Part shown: positions 9,604 to 22,637 of the stretch, piece by piece
How the letters are laid out: each line of letters opens with the position of its first letter
Numbering within the stretch: the stretch's first letter is position 1
DNA from: Ceratothoa steindachneri
Taxonomy: Eukaryota; Arthropoda; Malacostraca; Isopoda; Cymothoidae
Assembly (NCBI GenBank): GCA_963969495.1
Contig: OZ018329.1
Span: 142,828,021 to 142,892,020 of the forward strand
Direction: 5' to 3'
Length of the DNA stretch: 64,000 nt
Program-made: the position numbers and the translations under genes
Notes under the pieces: generated by a model
The model's input: only the letters and a program-made list of their open reading frames with translations
What the model was told of the DNA's origin: nothing
The model's database searches: none

Positions 9604-12040
9604 TTAATCTTCTGTATTCTCAATGGGGCTCTCACGACTCTGTAGTTCTTCAATAGTTTGAATTTTTTGTTTTTCTTTTTGTTGCGAATTTCCTTGATTT
9701 GGTTTCTGGTTTGAGTCTGCAATATCACCTTGCAGTGTATCTTGGGGGCGATTCTTCCTTCCAATCGGGTATACCGCTTCTAAAGTTACCACGGTTGTTT
9801 ATTCTGTGCTTATGTGGAATATCAATCGCTCTTTTATCGTCGTCGTTCATTGTACGATCCAGTTTGTTCCACACCTTAACTGCTCTTTTGTGTAAGTACA
9901 CGTTCGTAGTTGGGAGTCAATATCGTTATGAAGATCTCCTATTCTTTTGCATTCTCTCCTTCTTGTGTTGGTGATTATGTATACCCCTGAATTTTGTACT
10001 TTCTAAAGCTTCATCACGCTTGTTTTCGAGAGACGGTTCATTGGAATAGCTAGGTAGAGCAATGTAGCTTTGCAAATGGGTTGTATATTTTTTTACGTTT
10101 TTTTCTCTTTAAGATTCTGAGTTGGAAGAGTTTTATTAGATGTGTTTTTGCCTGGTTGATTTTATTCGCAATGTGTTTACAATATCCATTTCGGGTAATC
10201 TTTAGCCCGAATACATTTCCTTCGTTTACATAGCGGTATCTCTTCTCTTCAATCTCTATTCTTGAGGTCACGCGCCTCCCACAGGAATAATTGAAAATTT
10301 TCTGGATTGGTGCGAACTTTCCATTTTCGTTCAAACTCGCTAATATTGGCAATTTCGGCCGTTGTGATTCTGGCCATGGTTAGGGAATGCCTGTATGTGC
10401 TATTCGCCAGTATTGTAATGACGTCGGCGAATTGGATATATGTTGTTGTATCGTGGACCGGCCTTGGTAAATCCATCGTATATATGCTATAAAGTGTCGG
10501 GCTTATACAGCCCCCTTGGGGGATACCTTGGAGGACTTCGAAGTCTGGGCCATCGAAGCCTGCTGACCTGCCTATAATATAATCGCAGAGACATTCGGTT
10601 AGGGCGGAGGGTATCCCTAGTCTCTTAATTTTATATTTCAGGCCAATTCTCCAAACTTTATCAAACGCCTTTTAGACGTCTCTGAGTACCAGGTCTGTGT
10701 AGTTTCTATCGTATTTGGCATTTGCAAGTAATTCGACCAGAATGGACAGGGCCGTCTCAGTATTTCTGTTTTTTTTTAATCGGTGCTAATGGTTTGAAAT
10801 CAATGTTGTCTCTTTCAGGTGTTGACTTTATGATTAACCTGAAGTTTCCTTTTTTTTTTGATGGCTTACCAGGTTTTGGTAGGTTGATAATCTTCCCCCT
10901 TTTCAGTGCATCTGGGAAGTATCCTGCAATTAGAGAGGTGTTAAAAGATGCTGCTCTTTGTGACACAAAAGTGACTGGTGCGCGTATTAGGTTTTGACTT
11001 GTTATCCCGATGCCCCAGGTGCCTTTTGTTTAGTAGCCTTGAGCCTTCTTTGAATTTCTTGTAGGGTTATCGGCTCGATCTCTTGCTCTATTAGTAATGT
11101 TGGTGAAGCAGCTATGTTGAGGACTATTTCTTGATGATTTTGCTCCAAGACTTCTACCATTCTTTGTTCGTAGTCACCGTCGAAATCCTGGTTTTCGTTG
11201 GGGGAGATATTAAAAACCCTCCTCCAGTGCTCTTGGAATGCTTCTTCAATTTCTTGGGTCCCGTTTTCCTTTCTATTTTTGTTTGGAAGTTTGATTTTTA
11301 GCCTCGGCTTTCTCTTTTCCCTGGCTATGTTCATTTTCTGCCATTGTTGGTAGGATTTAATTCATTATCTATGGCTTCCACGAAAAGGTCCCACCTTCTG
11401 TTTCTTTCTAATTTTACTGGCTCTATTAGTTGGTCTTTCACGCGCCGCAGTTTTGCACGATTGCCTCTATGAAGGCCATATCGTTCGTTTGAATCTCTTG
11501 TGACTTTATATTCCCTTTCGAGATTTTCTATTTGGCTGACATGATTGGATGCGGTAAATTTCTGTACGTTGTAGTAGGAAAATGCCTTTTATCTGCTCTG
11601 ACAAGCGCCTACTTGATGTAGTCAATCTCTTAGTCTATTTCTTCTAGTGAAGCTTCAGTTAGGTCTCTCTGACCGTAATTGGCGAGCTATTTTCAGAGCT
11701 GGTCCAATCGGCGTGTCTATATGATTTTCTCGGTGGGCACTTAACTTGAATGGGATCCATAGATAAAGTTATGACCACCATTTCGTGGTCGCTAGTTGAT
11801 GAATGGCCTTTCTCTATGATATAATTGAACTGAAGGTTCGGGGCTGCCAAAACTATATCTGGTTTTGTAGTACTATTTTGTCCAAAATAAGTTGGAAATT
11901 CAGATCCTAGACGCTTTATTATCCGTCTTTCCAATAGTTGGGGGAGGTTTCTTCCGGCTCTATTGGGGTTCTGAGTGTAGCCAGAGGCTCTACTCCGATC
12001 ATTTAGGTCTCCCATGAAGAATGTTTGGTCTCTGTGGACG
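9604..12040 (-). pseudogene. jockey-like ORF2 (endonuclease-RT) pseudogene, family B
   Basis: Reading the minus strand, an AP-endonuclease segment at 12015-11659 begins MGDLNDRSR and contains the SDH motif (HSSTSDHEMVVITL). A linker/fingers segment (11334-11002) contains FNISPNENQDFDGDYEQR and LKATKQKAPG. RT block AGYFPDALKRGKIINLPKPG lies at ~10910, and a degenerate catalytic box (IQFADVITILANST, normally .YADD) is near 10430. Thumb-region sequence FERKWKVRTNPENFQ follows, then the C-terminus to 9604. Frameshifts and stops separate the blocks, and loss of the second catalytic Asp (ADV for ADD) shows it is dead. The order EN-RT on one strand is that of the jockey group. Confidence 0.87.
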
Positions 12041-13560
12041 AATATTTTTTGTAAAGTTTTGGAGGGGCAAGAAGTCTATCCTTGGGGGTTAGTAGCCCGT
12101 TGCACCTATTAGATTGCCTGTTGCTGTTTTAGTGCTTATCGCTGCTAGGTATACTTCGTCAAGGTCTTTGAGTTTTTGAATCTGATATCATTACAGATTG
12201 CCAAAGCGACGCCGTCGTAGTTGATGTCATTTGTGGTTTTGATAATTACAATCTAATTGAACATTTTGATTTTATTTCTTTCTGGGTTGATGTTGATCTC
12301 ATTTAGCAGAATGATATCCGAGTCTTCTTTTAAATATGCTTTGCTCAGAAATAATCTCTTTTCATTCCATCCAGCTACGTTGGGGCTTGTTATTTTAAAT
12401 TTTATTGCTTGGGACATTATTTATGTTTTCTTTCTTCTCTGTTTTCTCTTCTCTCTGCTTTATGTGCTTCGCGCTCGATGGGCGAATTTGTCCTTCCACT
12501 TCTTTTCTTCTTGAATTCTCCCTTATTTAGCGCACAGCGTAGTTCCTGCAGGATTTCTAAGTTGCCTGCTGTTATCATTGTGAATACCTCACGTTCTGAA
12601 TATGGGCCTTCGTATTCATATTTATAATGTCTTTTTAATATCATGTGCTAGGTCTTCGTTGTTATCGGGGAAGTCCTTCTCCTCAGATGCGTAAATCTTT
12701 AGGTTAAAGCTTTGATGTTCTTCCTCTCTTTCTTTCACAAGTTTTGAGAGGGAGCTGGGTTCGGTCCTTATTGGTTTGGTTTGCTGTGTTCATTTCCTTA
12801 TTATTGTTGTTGCCTGTGGTGACTTCTATCTCTATCTATTCTTTTTGTCTTTTTGGCGTAGTATTCCTGAGTCTCGGGTCTGTATTCGTTGCCCTGTTGG
12901 TCTCTGTGGTTTTCTCTTGGTTAGGGGCCTTTGGATGTTCTTGGGTTCTGTCTATATTTGTTGGTTTATATTGTATGCTCAGTATGGGTTTTCGGGGAAC
13001 CAGATCTCGTCTAAACCAATGTTTTTAGCATTAGATTTAATTCCCTTGAAAAAAACCGGAGTTTGCTACATTCAGCACGTGTGCGTGTAGAATACAAGCC
13101 AGTATATTCAGAGACTCTCCTTGTTTAACTTCGATGACGTTTTTTACCGGTTGTATTTTTCGGCTGTGGCTTTAGCGACTTTAGCGAATACAAGATTCTG
13201 CTTTCTTCTTATGCTCTATCCCCCTTTTTCCTTATTTTCAATTTACTCAGGCTTCATCTGGCATGCCATTGCCAGGGTGTGTATACAGTCTTTTGAGACT
13301 ATTTGCGGGGGCACTTTAGCCTCTAATCCCTTCCTTGTTAATTCCTCCGTAGCTTTTTCCGAAAGGATTTTATGTACATCTCTCTCATTTTGGCAAATCA
13401 CGATGTAGGAATTAGTGTAGTCTAGTAACTTAACTAACACTACACCGAGTTCCCCGTAGATTATACGAAATACGTTAGTCTTGCTGGTTTTTTGCACGCC
13501 CTTCTGGACGCGAAAATGGACCCGTTTAGTGGTGTCCATCTTCTTACTAACCAGTTCTTT
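12041..13560 (-). pseudogene. family B 5' part including ORF1 remnant
   Basis: Minus-strand coding-like frames lie upstream of the endonuclease. One at 13539-13243 starts MDTTKRVHFRVQKGVQ and includes VFRIIYGELGVVLVKLLDY. Another at 12644-12417 is rich in Arg/Glu/Lys and ends REAHKAERRENREERKHK, a basic tail. These fit an ORF1 protein (RNA-binding chaperone) or the linker to ORF2, but no zinc knuckle could be read. Apparent plus-strand frames here are mainly their shadows. The assignment rests on position and strand. Confidence 0.5.
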
Positions 13561-13669
13561 TCTTTTTTTTCATCTGCTAAAGAGAATGAAAAGAGAGAAT
13601 GTACGAGGGGTGGTCAATAATTTTTGCAATTCGGATATAAGGAAACAAGATATTAGGAAAAGTGTTTTA

Positions 13670-14340
13670 TTATTTTTCAATATAACTACCCCCGACTTCA
13701 ATGCACTTGCGCCACTTGTCCCTGAGGCTTCGAATTCCCGACAACCAGAAATCTTCCGACTGCTGTTCAATCCACTCCTGGATGGCGCGCTGGACATCTT
13801 CATCGTCCCCAAAGCGGCGTCGACGCAGTGCAGCCTTGAGCTGGCGGAATAAAAAAGTAGTCGTTAGGAGCCACATCTGGGTTGTATAGGAGATGGTTGA
13901 GCTCCTCGAATCCGCACACTCGCAGGGTAGCTTGTGCAACTCTGGCTTTGTAGACTTTGGCGGCGTTGAAGTCGATAATGGGGCGTGTAGTTTCGTGAGG
14001 TTTCTAGAACCCAACGGGCAGAGACCTTGGTCAGGGCCAAATTGTCTTGGATGATGTTTATAACATTTGCATGTGATATTCAAGTTCTCGCTCGATTTCT
14101 TCGACCTTCACCTGTCGATTTTCGAGGATCATCCTCTCCACATGGGGCACATGGTCCTCTTTGGTCACGTCTGACGGGCGTCCTGGACGGAGGTCATTTT
14201 CAAGGGACTCACGACGATGACGGAACTCTCTATTCTAGCGAGCAATGGTTGCATAGGAAGGGGCGGTGTCGATGTACACTGCAACCATGCGTTCATGGAT
14301 CTCTTTTGCATTCTGGCCTTCCTTGGTCAAAAATTTGATC
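13670..14340 (-). pseudogene. deleted mariner transposase, copy 1
   Basis: The C-terminal half is well kept: FRQLKAALRRRRFGDDEDVQ, then AIQEWIEQQSEDFWLSGIRS and RDKWRKCIEVGGSYIEK. Upstream, the helix-turn-helix half is readable with shifts (LTKVSARWVLE). The part between RWV and FNAAKVYKARVAQ, which in mariners carries the first two catalytic aspartates, is missing. The 34-residue-spaced block before the third Asp reads NPDVAPNDYFF. It has stops and frameshifts and could not act without a helper transposase. Confidence 0.85.
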
Positions 14341-14345
14341 ACTGC

Positions 14346-14390
14346 GCGGTTAAAAAATTTGTTAAAAAATTTGTTAAAAAATTTGTTACT
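14346..14390 (+). repeat. (GTTAAAAAATTT)n minisatellite in mariner copy 1
   Basis: Three to four near-perfect 12-base units. The equivalent part of mariner copy 2 (near 31386) has a single GTTGAAAAATTTGT, so the array expanded after the copies diverged. Confidence 0.85.
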
Positions 14391-14541
14391 GACAATCTGC
14401 GATAAGCTACTGCTTCTTAAATATACGAGGCAGTAGCGTGTGGCTGCAGGTCCTGAATTGTCCTAACACCCCCACCAACAGCCCTCCCCCTTCCTCTGAT
14501 TTGCCCTACCTATTTGCAAAACTCATTGACCGCCCCTCGTA

Positions 14542-17500
14542 GATATAGCTTGCTGTTATATCTGTTTATTCTAATCGTCTTATTTAGCTGGCGAGGCAGT
14601 ATTCCCTACCTACCTACCTATACCCTAGCCCTAGCAGCGTTTGCCGCCTTGGACATGTGTCCACCGCTCACACGGGATCTAACCCGTTCCTGGCTAAGCT
14701 TCGGCCTACGCCGAGTTATGGTTCCGGCATCAAGCTTCCTTACCCAACTCGCCCAAAGAGGGTGGATAGGAAAGTTAGAGTGCGTCCTTGTGGAGAGTCC
14801 AGTAATCATCTCGTCTGAGAGTCAAGGTCTCTCCTGTAACTTCTTTTTTAAGTGAGGAACGATGCATAAACAATGAAATTCGCTTCACAAGGTTGAAGCT
14901 ATTGATTGTGTATGATTCTTCGTAGGTAAGAAAAATTTATCCGCTATCCGGCTTGGCCAAGCTATTCACTTGCTTTCGAATTAATAGAAATTTTGGCGAC
15001 AATAATCAAACTGGCGGTGGGTAAACATTTTCCATCCAATTGTGAGCAGTTGCGGTTGTTTAATGAATGAAATGGATCAATATCAGTGAGAAACTTATCA
15101 GAAATACATGTATTAAAGATATATAAGGGTAAGTTAGTTAAACTAAACCTAAAATTTAAGGATCACTATATGTGATTACTGTTAATGATGTTTGACTCTA
15201 GGTAGGTGCTGTATTTTATTTCCATTTCATCTAAGGAATATACTAGAAGAATGGGCTAAAATTTCTCATATAAAGTGATTGAGTTTTGCCCTCACTCCTA
15301 TTTCCCGATTAGCTGAACTACATATAAGGAATTTGAACCTAACTGAGTTTCTCTAATTTTAATCTATAAAGATAAATTTTATTAAGTCAATGGTTATGAA
15401 AGCCCTATCGGGTAAGGTTGATAATGATGCCATTTCTGAAATAAACTCCCTCCCTCTAATCACTATACCTCTTTCTACAGTTAATCAAAGTGTGTATCCC
15501 TAATTGAAATGCACGGTACAATTAGAATTGGATGAATATTTGTTGCATTACCTTAGAAATATAAGTACTTTTTCTTTCTAGACTATTATGTCCTAGGTAA
15601 GACCAGAATTCATATTAGAATGAGCCATTAAACATAATAATACCCACAACTAAAAATTCTACTCGACGACGTCTATAAAGAAGTGGTGTTTGTACGGAAT
15701 ATGCTATTATTCCTTTGAGAGTAGATAATAATTGTTCGGCTTACAAGGTAAATTTAAATGAATTGATCTTAACATATATTTAACAATTAATTTCATATTG
15801 TTATGCCCCTAACCTATATACTTCCATCTGCACGGTAGATATAGAAAAAAACGCCGATTATCTTTAAAGAAATTGATAAGGATTTTAGTCGTTTTGTAGA
15901 TAAAAAAAAAACAACGAACTTACTAGGACACCAAATATATCACTACCTATTTTATTTGCTAAGAATTAGAGCCGATGGTTTCTATGTTGGACAGCAAGAT
16001 CATGTTAAGGTTAACATAGTGATGAAATAGGTGGTCAAATGTTGGAATCTTACTTTTATCGTACATTGTGTCACATAAAATAGGATAAGGGCAACCCTTG
16101 AATATTTAAAATCGGTACAAAATATAATTGACTAATTAGCTTTATTTTCTAATACAAATTCCCTTCGTGGACTTTATAATTTCTTTAAATCATCTAGGAA
16201 TTTGTACAAATAGCTTCATTTCTTATGGTGAACCATCCTATTAATACTATAAATCCGCTCTGATTTTTGAGACTGATATTTTAATTCTTATTTTTTAACG
16301 TTAAGAAGAGAACTTCTTACTTTTTAACTTTTCAACGCCTATGTGTGATAAAAACATCAGGATGGATATAAATTATACTAATATCATGTGACAAATGGGT
16401 CTTGACTTGTGATGAACGTGTTAAGTTTTTCTCCAAAATTGAATCACTAAAGAATCATTGTGGAGGATTTTAGGAAATAGCTATTAACATATTTTCATCA
16501 ATTTCTTCTATTCTTTCATTTAATCTACGTAGTATGATCAAGAATATATTTGCCAGGACCATTATTTGCACCTTGTCCAAAAGGTAAATATAGAGACAAA
16601 TCCTAGATCATGTGAGAATAATCGTGTTTCCTCAACATTACTAAGAACAGGGCAAGTTTCACTCAATCCTTTTATTTGCACTAACTTTTTGATGATAATT
16701 AAAATTTTTGTTTGTTTATCAATTTTTTATAACAATATTCACAATTTTTAAGATAATTTTGTATTACAGGGTTGGTCCCCTAATCAAGACCATATCATCA
16801 CATTATTTGAGGACTTATTAAATGTGAAAATAATGTAAAAAAGATTTCTAACTCCTACCATACCAACTTCAACATAATTAATTAAGATTTATCATCATTT
16901 TGCTTTGTTTCATGTCATTCTTAAAGTATATGTTGCTTAGGAAAAATAAAAATAAGAATTTAATCGATTGGTTAGTTTAAATTACCCTTTAGCTGAGGCA
17001 GTTCATGGGGAATATAGTATTCACGCTATATATTATAATGGTAAGGAAAACTAAAATTTGCGCACTGATTGTTTTAGGTTTAGATGGTAGTGAAGAACAA
17101 CCTTCACACTTCATCCGGGACGCCCAAGGGGGTGTTTTAGATTGATTCAATTTATAGAGTCACATGTTTAACGTGGAAGAAGAGGGTGCTCTAGGCCTGC
17201 CCGATGCATCTGCTTATTGCTATACCCATCACATACCATCACTGTGTACATTGTTATTTTCGTAACTAAATTCGCCTCTTTATTCTGGTAATAGACTCGC
17301 CTGGTCTTATTCAATGAAGTAAATTCTCCTCGTCCTCCGTTGTCGCTTATTAGGGTAAGGGCATTTTACCTCATTAATCTTTTTATGAGGATATTTTATA
17401 GGAATTCTCTTTCTTTTTTAAATTATTCAAATGGGAAAAGGTTGTAAAATAAAATGGAAGCTTTATAATAGATATACTTGCTTAAAAGGATATAATTTTT

Positions 17501-17959
17501 AATTTATTCAACCCAGCAAACATTCCGGATCACCTAATATTTTAAATCCATGAATCGCTACATCAATGTATCTACACCTCTATTATTATGCAGAATTTCA
17601 GACCCCTTACAACCACTCCTACGTTCATGAATCCACTACATTATCTACATTTGTATTAATTCTAATTTTTGTTACACTTTAGCGCATAATGGTCCCTTTA
17701 CTTTACTTTCCTGCCAATGAACACGATAAAATACCTATACTCGATATTTTGGCAATGTAAGACATAGATTCCAAACGATTTGGGGAAAAATTATATAAAG
17801 ATATAAAACGTGAAGAAAAATTTTCAATTTTTTAGATTCTAATCAGTTTCCATATACGTCAACAAAATCAAGATTATGTTTTATCTCTCTACGAGTAATC
17901 CCTCCCTGAGGAAATCTGTGCTTTTCTATATGCACCAAATTGCAACTTAATTTATGTTT
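14542..17959. other. mostly featureless AT-rich stretch
   Basis: The first ~300 bases are GC-richer and hold overlapping frames on both strands (plus 14514-14855, minus 14618-14809) that may be a displaced 5' piece of family B. From 14860 to 17960 I found no protein motif, repeat or RNA that I recognise. Confidence 0.4.
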
Positions 17960-19395
17960 CACTCTTAAAGTTAAATTATGTTATAACATGATATCAGAAG
18001 CGAAATCCCTCATCCCCGCTTCCCTATCGACGAAAATTCAGAGACCTGACTAAAGAATAATTATTTCCCCTGCAACTATGACATTCAGCCTAAAGAGACA
18101 CTGTACAAAGATAACACAGCGGCTCTCTTCACAATTAGCTTAAGAACAATAAAGATCTCCGTAAAGGTAAGAAAAACATACCAGAGAATGAAATGGGAGA
18201 GATACACAAAAGAACTTAGGATTAATTTACCAGAACCACTAGAAGGAGCAGCGTTAGGAAAATATATACAGAACTAGAAAAAATAAGGAGCTCGATGCAG
18301 TAAACGAAATAACAAAAACTAAAAACTGCTACAAGACGATTAGACCTTTGCCTAGAGGCCCAAAAATGGTTTAAAGGAACAGAAAATTAGGTGAAATATC
18401 AAAATAAATAAGAGGAAAGACCCTATCTGGAGCTAAAAACCGAACTAAAAACAAGAACTGATTCCGGAAATTAATGGAAAAAAAGGGAAATTTGGAAAGA
18501 AACAATACGAAGGATTGACAATGATGCACCTCTAAAAGATTTTTGTAGAAATGTCATTCAGATGAAGTTCAAAGCAGGAAAAAACAATAAATAAAAGACA
18601 ACGAATAAAACATAAAAAACAAAAGTAGGTTTAAATTGATACTCAGTAAATATCATGAGATTATTTTCAACATAAGCGCAGAGGAAAAAGAAGGATTTGA
18701 CATTGACTTTGAACATACTATAATAGACTCGCTTAACAGTGAAATTTATAGAACACATCTGCATCATTTTGTCGATGAAAGGACTAACACATCCGTTGGT
18801 ATTGATGCTAAGATCACCAGGCAAGTGGTGAAGATAAGTATATCACTATTTCAAAAGCAAGGGCCAGGAAGATCAGGACTCATCAAGATGAATTACGAAG
18901 AGTTGCCTGACAACATACTAAATGAATAACAATCCTACTAAATACCTGTTTTAATACAGCCTACATCCCACATGAATTAATGCTCACAAAAATTATATTT
19001 ATATCATGATCATGAATGCCCCCAACTAATGCTGATAACTACAGTCATATATCTCTACTTTATGAAATCGGTTAGATATTTAAGAAAATAATCAATCAAC
19101 GACTGAGTGAATAACTGGAGGCAAATGCACTCCTAAACAACGGCCAATTTGGACTAATGAAGATAATAAGCACAGAGATGGCTCTCATATTTATCACTGT
19201 GAAAATCGATAAGGCAAATAAAGAAAATACCATTGTTGATATCGTCTGCAAGAAAGTATTGAAGCCATTTTACAAGGTTTAAGCAAGGTGATTGCAATAT
19301 GACACACTAAAACTAGGAATGAATAACAAAAAATAGACTACTCAGCGAATAAGTAATGGGAAGTTACGTATTGGTTTAGATCGGAAATCATTAAG
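17960..19395 (+). pseudogene. family A jockey-like ORF2, 5' portion (plus strand)
   Basis: Coding-like segments run along the plus strand. YQRMKWERYTKELRINLPEP (near 18190) is linker-like. The frame at 18636-18929 contains EIIFNISAEEKEGFDIDFEH and corresponds to the family B linker FNISPNENQDFDGDYEQ. The RT finger region near 19020-19190 reads DNYSHISLLYEIG and then FKKIINQRLSE, ANALLNNGQFGL, STEMAL, matching the conserved NYRPISLLN..GK.FEK.I..RL...L.....Q.GF...ST...L. Stops interrupt it. The sequence breaks near 19390, where another element begins. The 5' end is truncated or decayed before about 17960. Confidence 0.78.
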
Positions 19396-19399
19396 GTAA

Positions 19400-21903
19400 A
19401 TAATTCAAACTTAAAACTAGCCTTCCGCAGGTGCATTATACTCAGTGTATACTTATGACATCCAACTACCATTCGCTCAAGGGTGCTACATCATCCTTCC
19501 TGGTTTATTTTTGCCAAAATTAACAAGTAGTTATTTTGGGCGACTTCAATCTACCAGCCATAAACTGGTCCTTAGATGAGCCTCTCTGTCGGAATTATGA
19601 TCTTCTAACCTCTGTGCTTACTACTGGTTTCATCATTATAAGCCTAAACAAATAGGTCAACATCATGACATTCATCAAATCTAACAATAGTTTGGACCTT
19701 ATTCTAACCTCTGAACCTGTTTTCGTGTGCGATGCCTTTGCCCTTCCAACTTTGTCTGGCTTCAATCGCCTTCTTATTATCCGTGACACCTTTTTTATGA
19801 ACTTGGCTTCTTTCCCTGATAATGCACTGCTAAACAAAAAGGCTTGGTGACGAGGTAGATATAATAGATTATACTCGAAATCGATTGGAATTTTTAGTTC
19901 GCTCATTTTTGGACATCTTTGGTCCTCTCCTTGAGATGGATTTGCCGGTATTGGATGAAAATTCTTTTCGCTCTCGTTTTGCTCCCAAAACTGCCAACCA
20001 TACCTTGTGATGCGAAGGAAACGTGCGTGGCAGGTATTTATGCACGTCAAGGATTTTGATGGTCGAAATTCTCAAGATGCATCAGTTGCTCTTCTTAACT
20101 TCGAAAGAATCAACAGGCATTACAGGTATCACTTTATTTATATTGAAATAGAGTTTGAGAACTCATTCTTGTCTCAATTAAAACAAATCACAATGCTTTT
20201 ATAATTATATTCTAGCACTAAAGTGGGTGTTCCTTCGGTTGGGCCTCTAAAAGTTTCTAGTTGCAGTCCTCTAGTATCTAACAACAGTAAAATTGCTCAT
20301 CTATGTGTCGACATGTTTTCCTCGGTATTCTGTGATGACCTGCTTCAACCTTTTCATCATCAGCGATGATCTCATGATGATGGCTTGTCCATTTTGTTCG
20401 ACTTGATGCTTCTTCGAGTATGGGTTCTGATGGGATCCATACTCCTCTGTTAAAATCTTGTCCTACTCTGGCTTATCCGCTGCATAAAATCTACAGACAC
20501 GGCGAGCCTTCTTACAGGCTGTCTGCCAGATGAATGAAAATTATCAGAGGTTGTGCCTTTATTTTAAAAAAGACCTCATTATGTTCCTCTGAACTATCGC
20601 CCAAACAAGCTACCATATGTTTACTGTTGAACAGTCGAGCGGATAATCTTAGTTTATCTCATGCTCTATCTTTGAGAAAATAATTTGTTATCTGCTGATT
20701 AGCACGGCTTTAAGAAGGGTCGATTCGTGCAGGAGCAATTAATTCTCATTTATAAATCTGTGAATGCGTGGCTTGATGAAGTTTCAGTGGTTGACGTTGT
20801 TATATTTGATTTTTCCAAAGCTTTTGACGTACTCAATCTCATTGTTTTTCTTTGTGAGCTTCGTAGTTTCGGCATTGTTGGAAACCTCCAGAGTTGCTTT
20901 TATTCATTGATACGTGATAGATCTATGAATGTTTCCGTGGCAGGGCCACATATTTACTGCAGGACATTTCGTAGTGGTATTACATATGGATCTGTGGCTG
21001 GCCACCTCCCTTATCTTATCTATGTGAGCCATCTACCATCTCACATAAGGAAGATGTGAAAATATTCACAGACAACCTAAAGATTATCATCAAAATTCGA
21101 GTGGTTACTCTTGCATCTCTATAATATTGGCATCTCCTCCTGTCAACAGGACATTAACACCATTGTTGCCGTAGCACATTCTTGCGAGCTACGCTTCAAT
21201 GTCAGCAAATGGTTGGTTTTGCGTTATTATCGTGGGAGTATCGAGTGGGATGAACTTGGCACGTTTAAGTGCTATGACCTCCACAGGCATGAAACCTCGC
21301 TTGTTTTCCCATAAAGACCTCGGCATCCTACTAGACACCAGCCTAAAATTCCACCAGCAGATAAGAGTTACAGTTAACAAAGCTTCTGTCGTCACCTGCA
21401 ACATTCTAAATTTCACCCTATGCAGGTCGTCTGCTTTTATGTCTACTATCTTCATTTCCTAGCTGCGTCTGGACACTGGATATATTAAAGATCTTAAGCT
21501 CTGGAAATCATCGGAATCAGTTCATTCACGATGTACTAGACATCTTGAGGGCCTCGAGGACCTTCTAGATTCTGACCACCTTAGGACACTTAATCTTTAC
21601 TCTGTTCAGGGTATGATGTAGCGGGCGGACATGATTAAGTGTTGGAAAATCTTCCACGGACTCTCCTGAATATCTCCCGCTGACGTTTTTTTTGCAAACT
21701 GCTCAGCCTGGCAACAGGGGTCACAGATTCAAAGTCGATCATTGATTTTTCGTCACTGAGCCCAGAAAACGCTTTCTCCGTAATCACTGTCTCGACAATG
21801 GAACAGACTCCCCGACACTGTTGTTTCAATTACTTCTCTTTCATCGTTCAAGTGTGGTCTTCACGACGCTCTTGATCAAGCACTATACTCTTTTTATGAG
21901 TAA
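19400..21903 (+). mobile_element. CR1-like non-LTR retrotransposon inserted in family A element
   Basis: A 5'-truncated element with endonuclease then RT on the plus strand. Its reading ends at TAA 21901-21903 in a typical CR1-type tail (WNRLPDTVVSITSLSSFK near 21800-21850, then LYSFYE). Family A ORF2 sequence stops before it and resumes after it, so this element is nested within family A. Exact junctions and target duplication could not be fixed by eye. Confidence 0.8.
19430..21903 (+). pseudogene. CR1-like endonuclease-RT pseudogene
   Basis: Endonuclease motif GDFNLPAINWS lies near 19538-19570, followed by NNSLDLILTSEPVFV (19680). The RT contains FKKGRFVQEQLILIYKSVNA (20709), VIFDFSKAFDVLNL with the first catalytic Asp (20800), and IFTDNLKII (21063), where the usual F.DD box is altered to TDN. 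The C-terminal GNRGHRFKVDH (near 21712) and WNRLPDTVV blocks follow the CR1 pattern. Multiple stops and shifts, plus the altered catalytic box, mean no activity is expected. Confidence 0.85.
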
Positions 21904-22637
21904 TCTTTAATTGAAGAAACAAACTATAAAATTATAATCATACTGCAAAGGATATATAACTCAACTGTATAGTCGGATAAAGTAAAGGACAGTCGGCACA
22001 CCTTCAGCTTCAGCTGCCCCTTATTCCTTCATTAATTACCCTACCGACTCTCAGGAGAAGAAAGGAAGGGGGCTATCAAGGTAAGATATCAAAGTAACAC
22101 CCAGTTCGCGCTGTTCATGCAAATTGTCGTATTTTATTACAGAGTGCCGATATGCAAGCATAATTTACGGCATAAGAGATAAGGAGGATTAACAAATATT
22201 ATAGGAAATGGAAAATCAGTATGAACAGGAACAATTTTAAGATCATTTCGTTGATCACAAAAACGCGTAGATATCTACTTTGAAGAAAAAACTATGGATA
22301 TGTATATTAAAGAGCGTAAAGTACAATGATAACGATTACCAAAACAGGATACAGCAAGCACGTGACGGAATAAGTCACCGGAGGTAAAGGAGGCTTGATA
22401 CTATTCTAGAGACTACTATTACTTAACCAAAAAATCAAAAGGAAGATATACCAAGCTATTATTCAAACAGTGATTTTGTACCCAGTTATCCCTATGTAAA
22501 CTACAGAGAATTTCAAATAGAGTAAAATTAACTTTCACAATTAAAAGAAGAGAAATGAGAAAACAATACAAAATTCACAGAGAAACTCAAATTAAAAAGA
22601 TTAAACAAAATAAATTAGAAAAGAGCAAAGAAATTAA
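21904..22637 (+). pseudogene. family A ORF2 C-terminal portion, resumed after the CR1 insertion
   Basis: RKWKISMNRNNFKIISLITK (near 22205) parallels family B ERKWKVRTNPENFQLFLW. ITKTGYSKHVTE (22330) parallels ITRNGYCKHIAN. KIKRKIYQAIIQTVILYPVI (22430) matches the thumb block KKRLYTSLVRSILLYPAI of family E. Many stops are present. It joins without gap to the 3' UTR repeat at 22638. Together with 17960-19395 it shows one element split in two. Confidence 0.75.

Larger units (their letters stand above)
13602..14541 (-). mobile_element. internally deleted mariner element, copy 1
   Basis: The ends read TACGAGGGGTGGTCAATAAT and, as reverse complement at the right, TACGAGGGGCGGTCAATGAG, a good terminal inverted repeat flanked by TA. 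At about 940 bp it is shorter than a usual ~1.3 kb mariner. The minus strand holds only transposase fragments. It lies directly upstream of the family B ORF1, so it may have inserted in that element's 5' region. Confidence 0.88.

Noticed and set aside
13701..13889. Plus-strand frames across the mariner and family B regions
   Set aside because: They are antisense shadows of the minus-strand transposase and retroelement ORFs.
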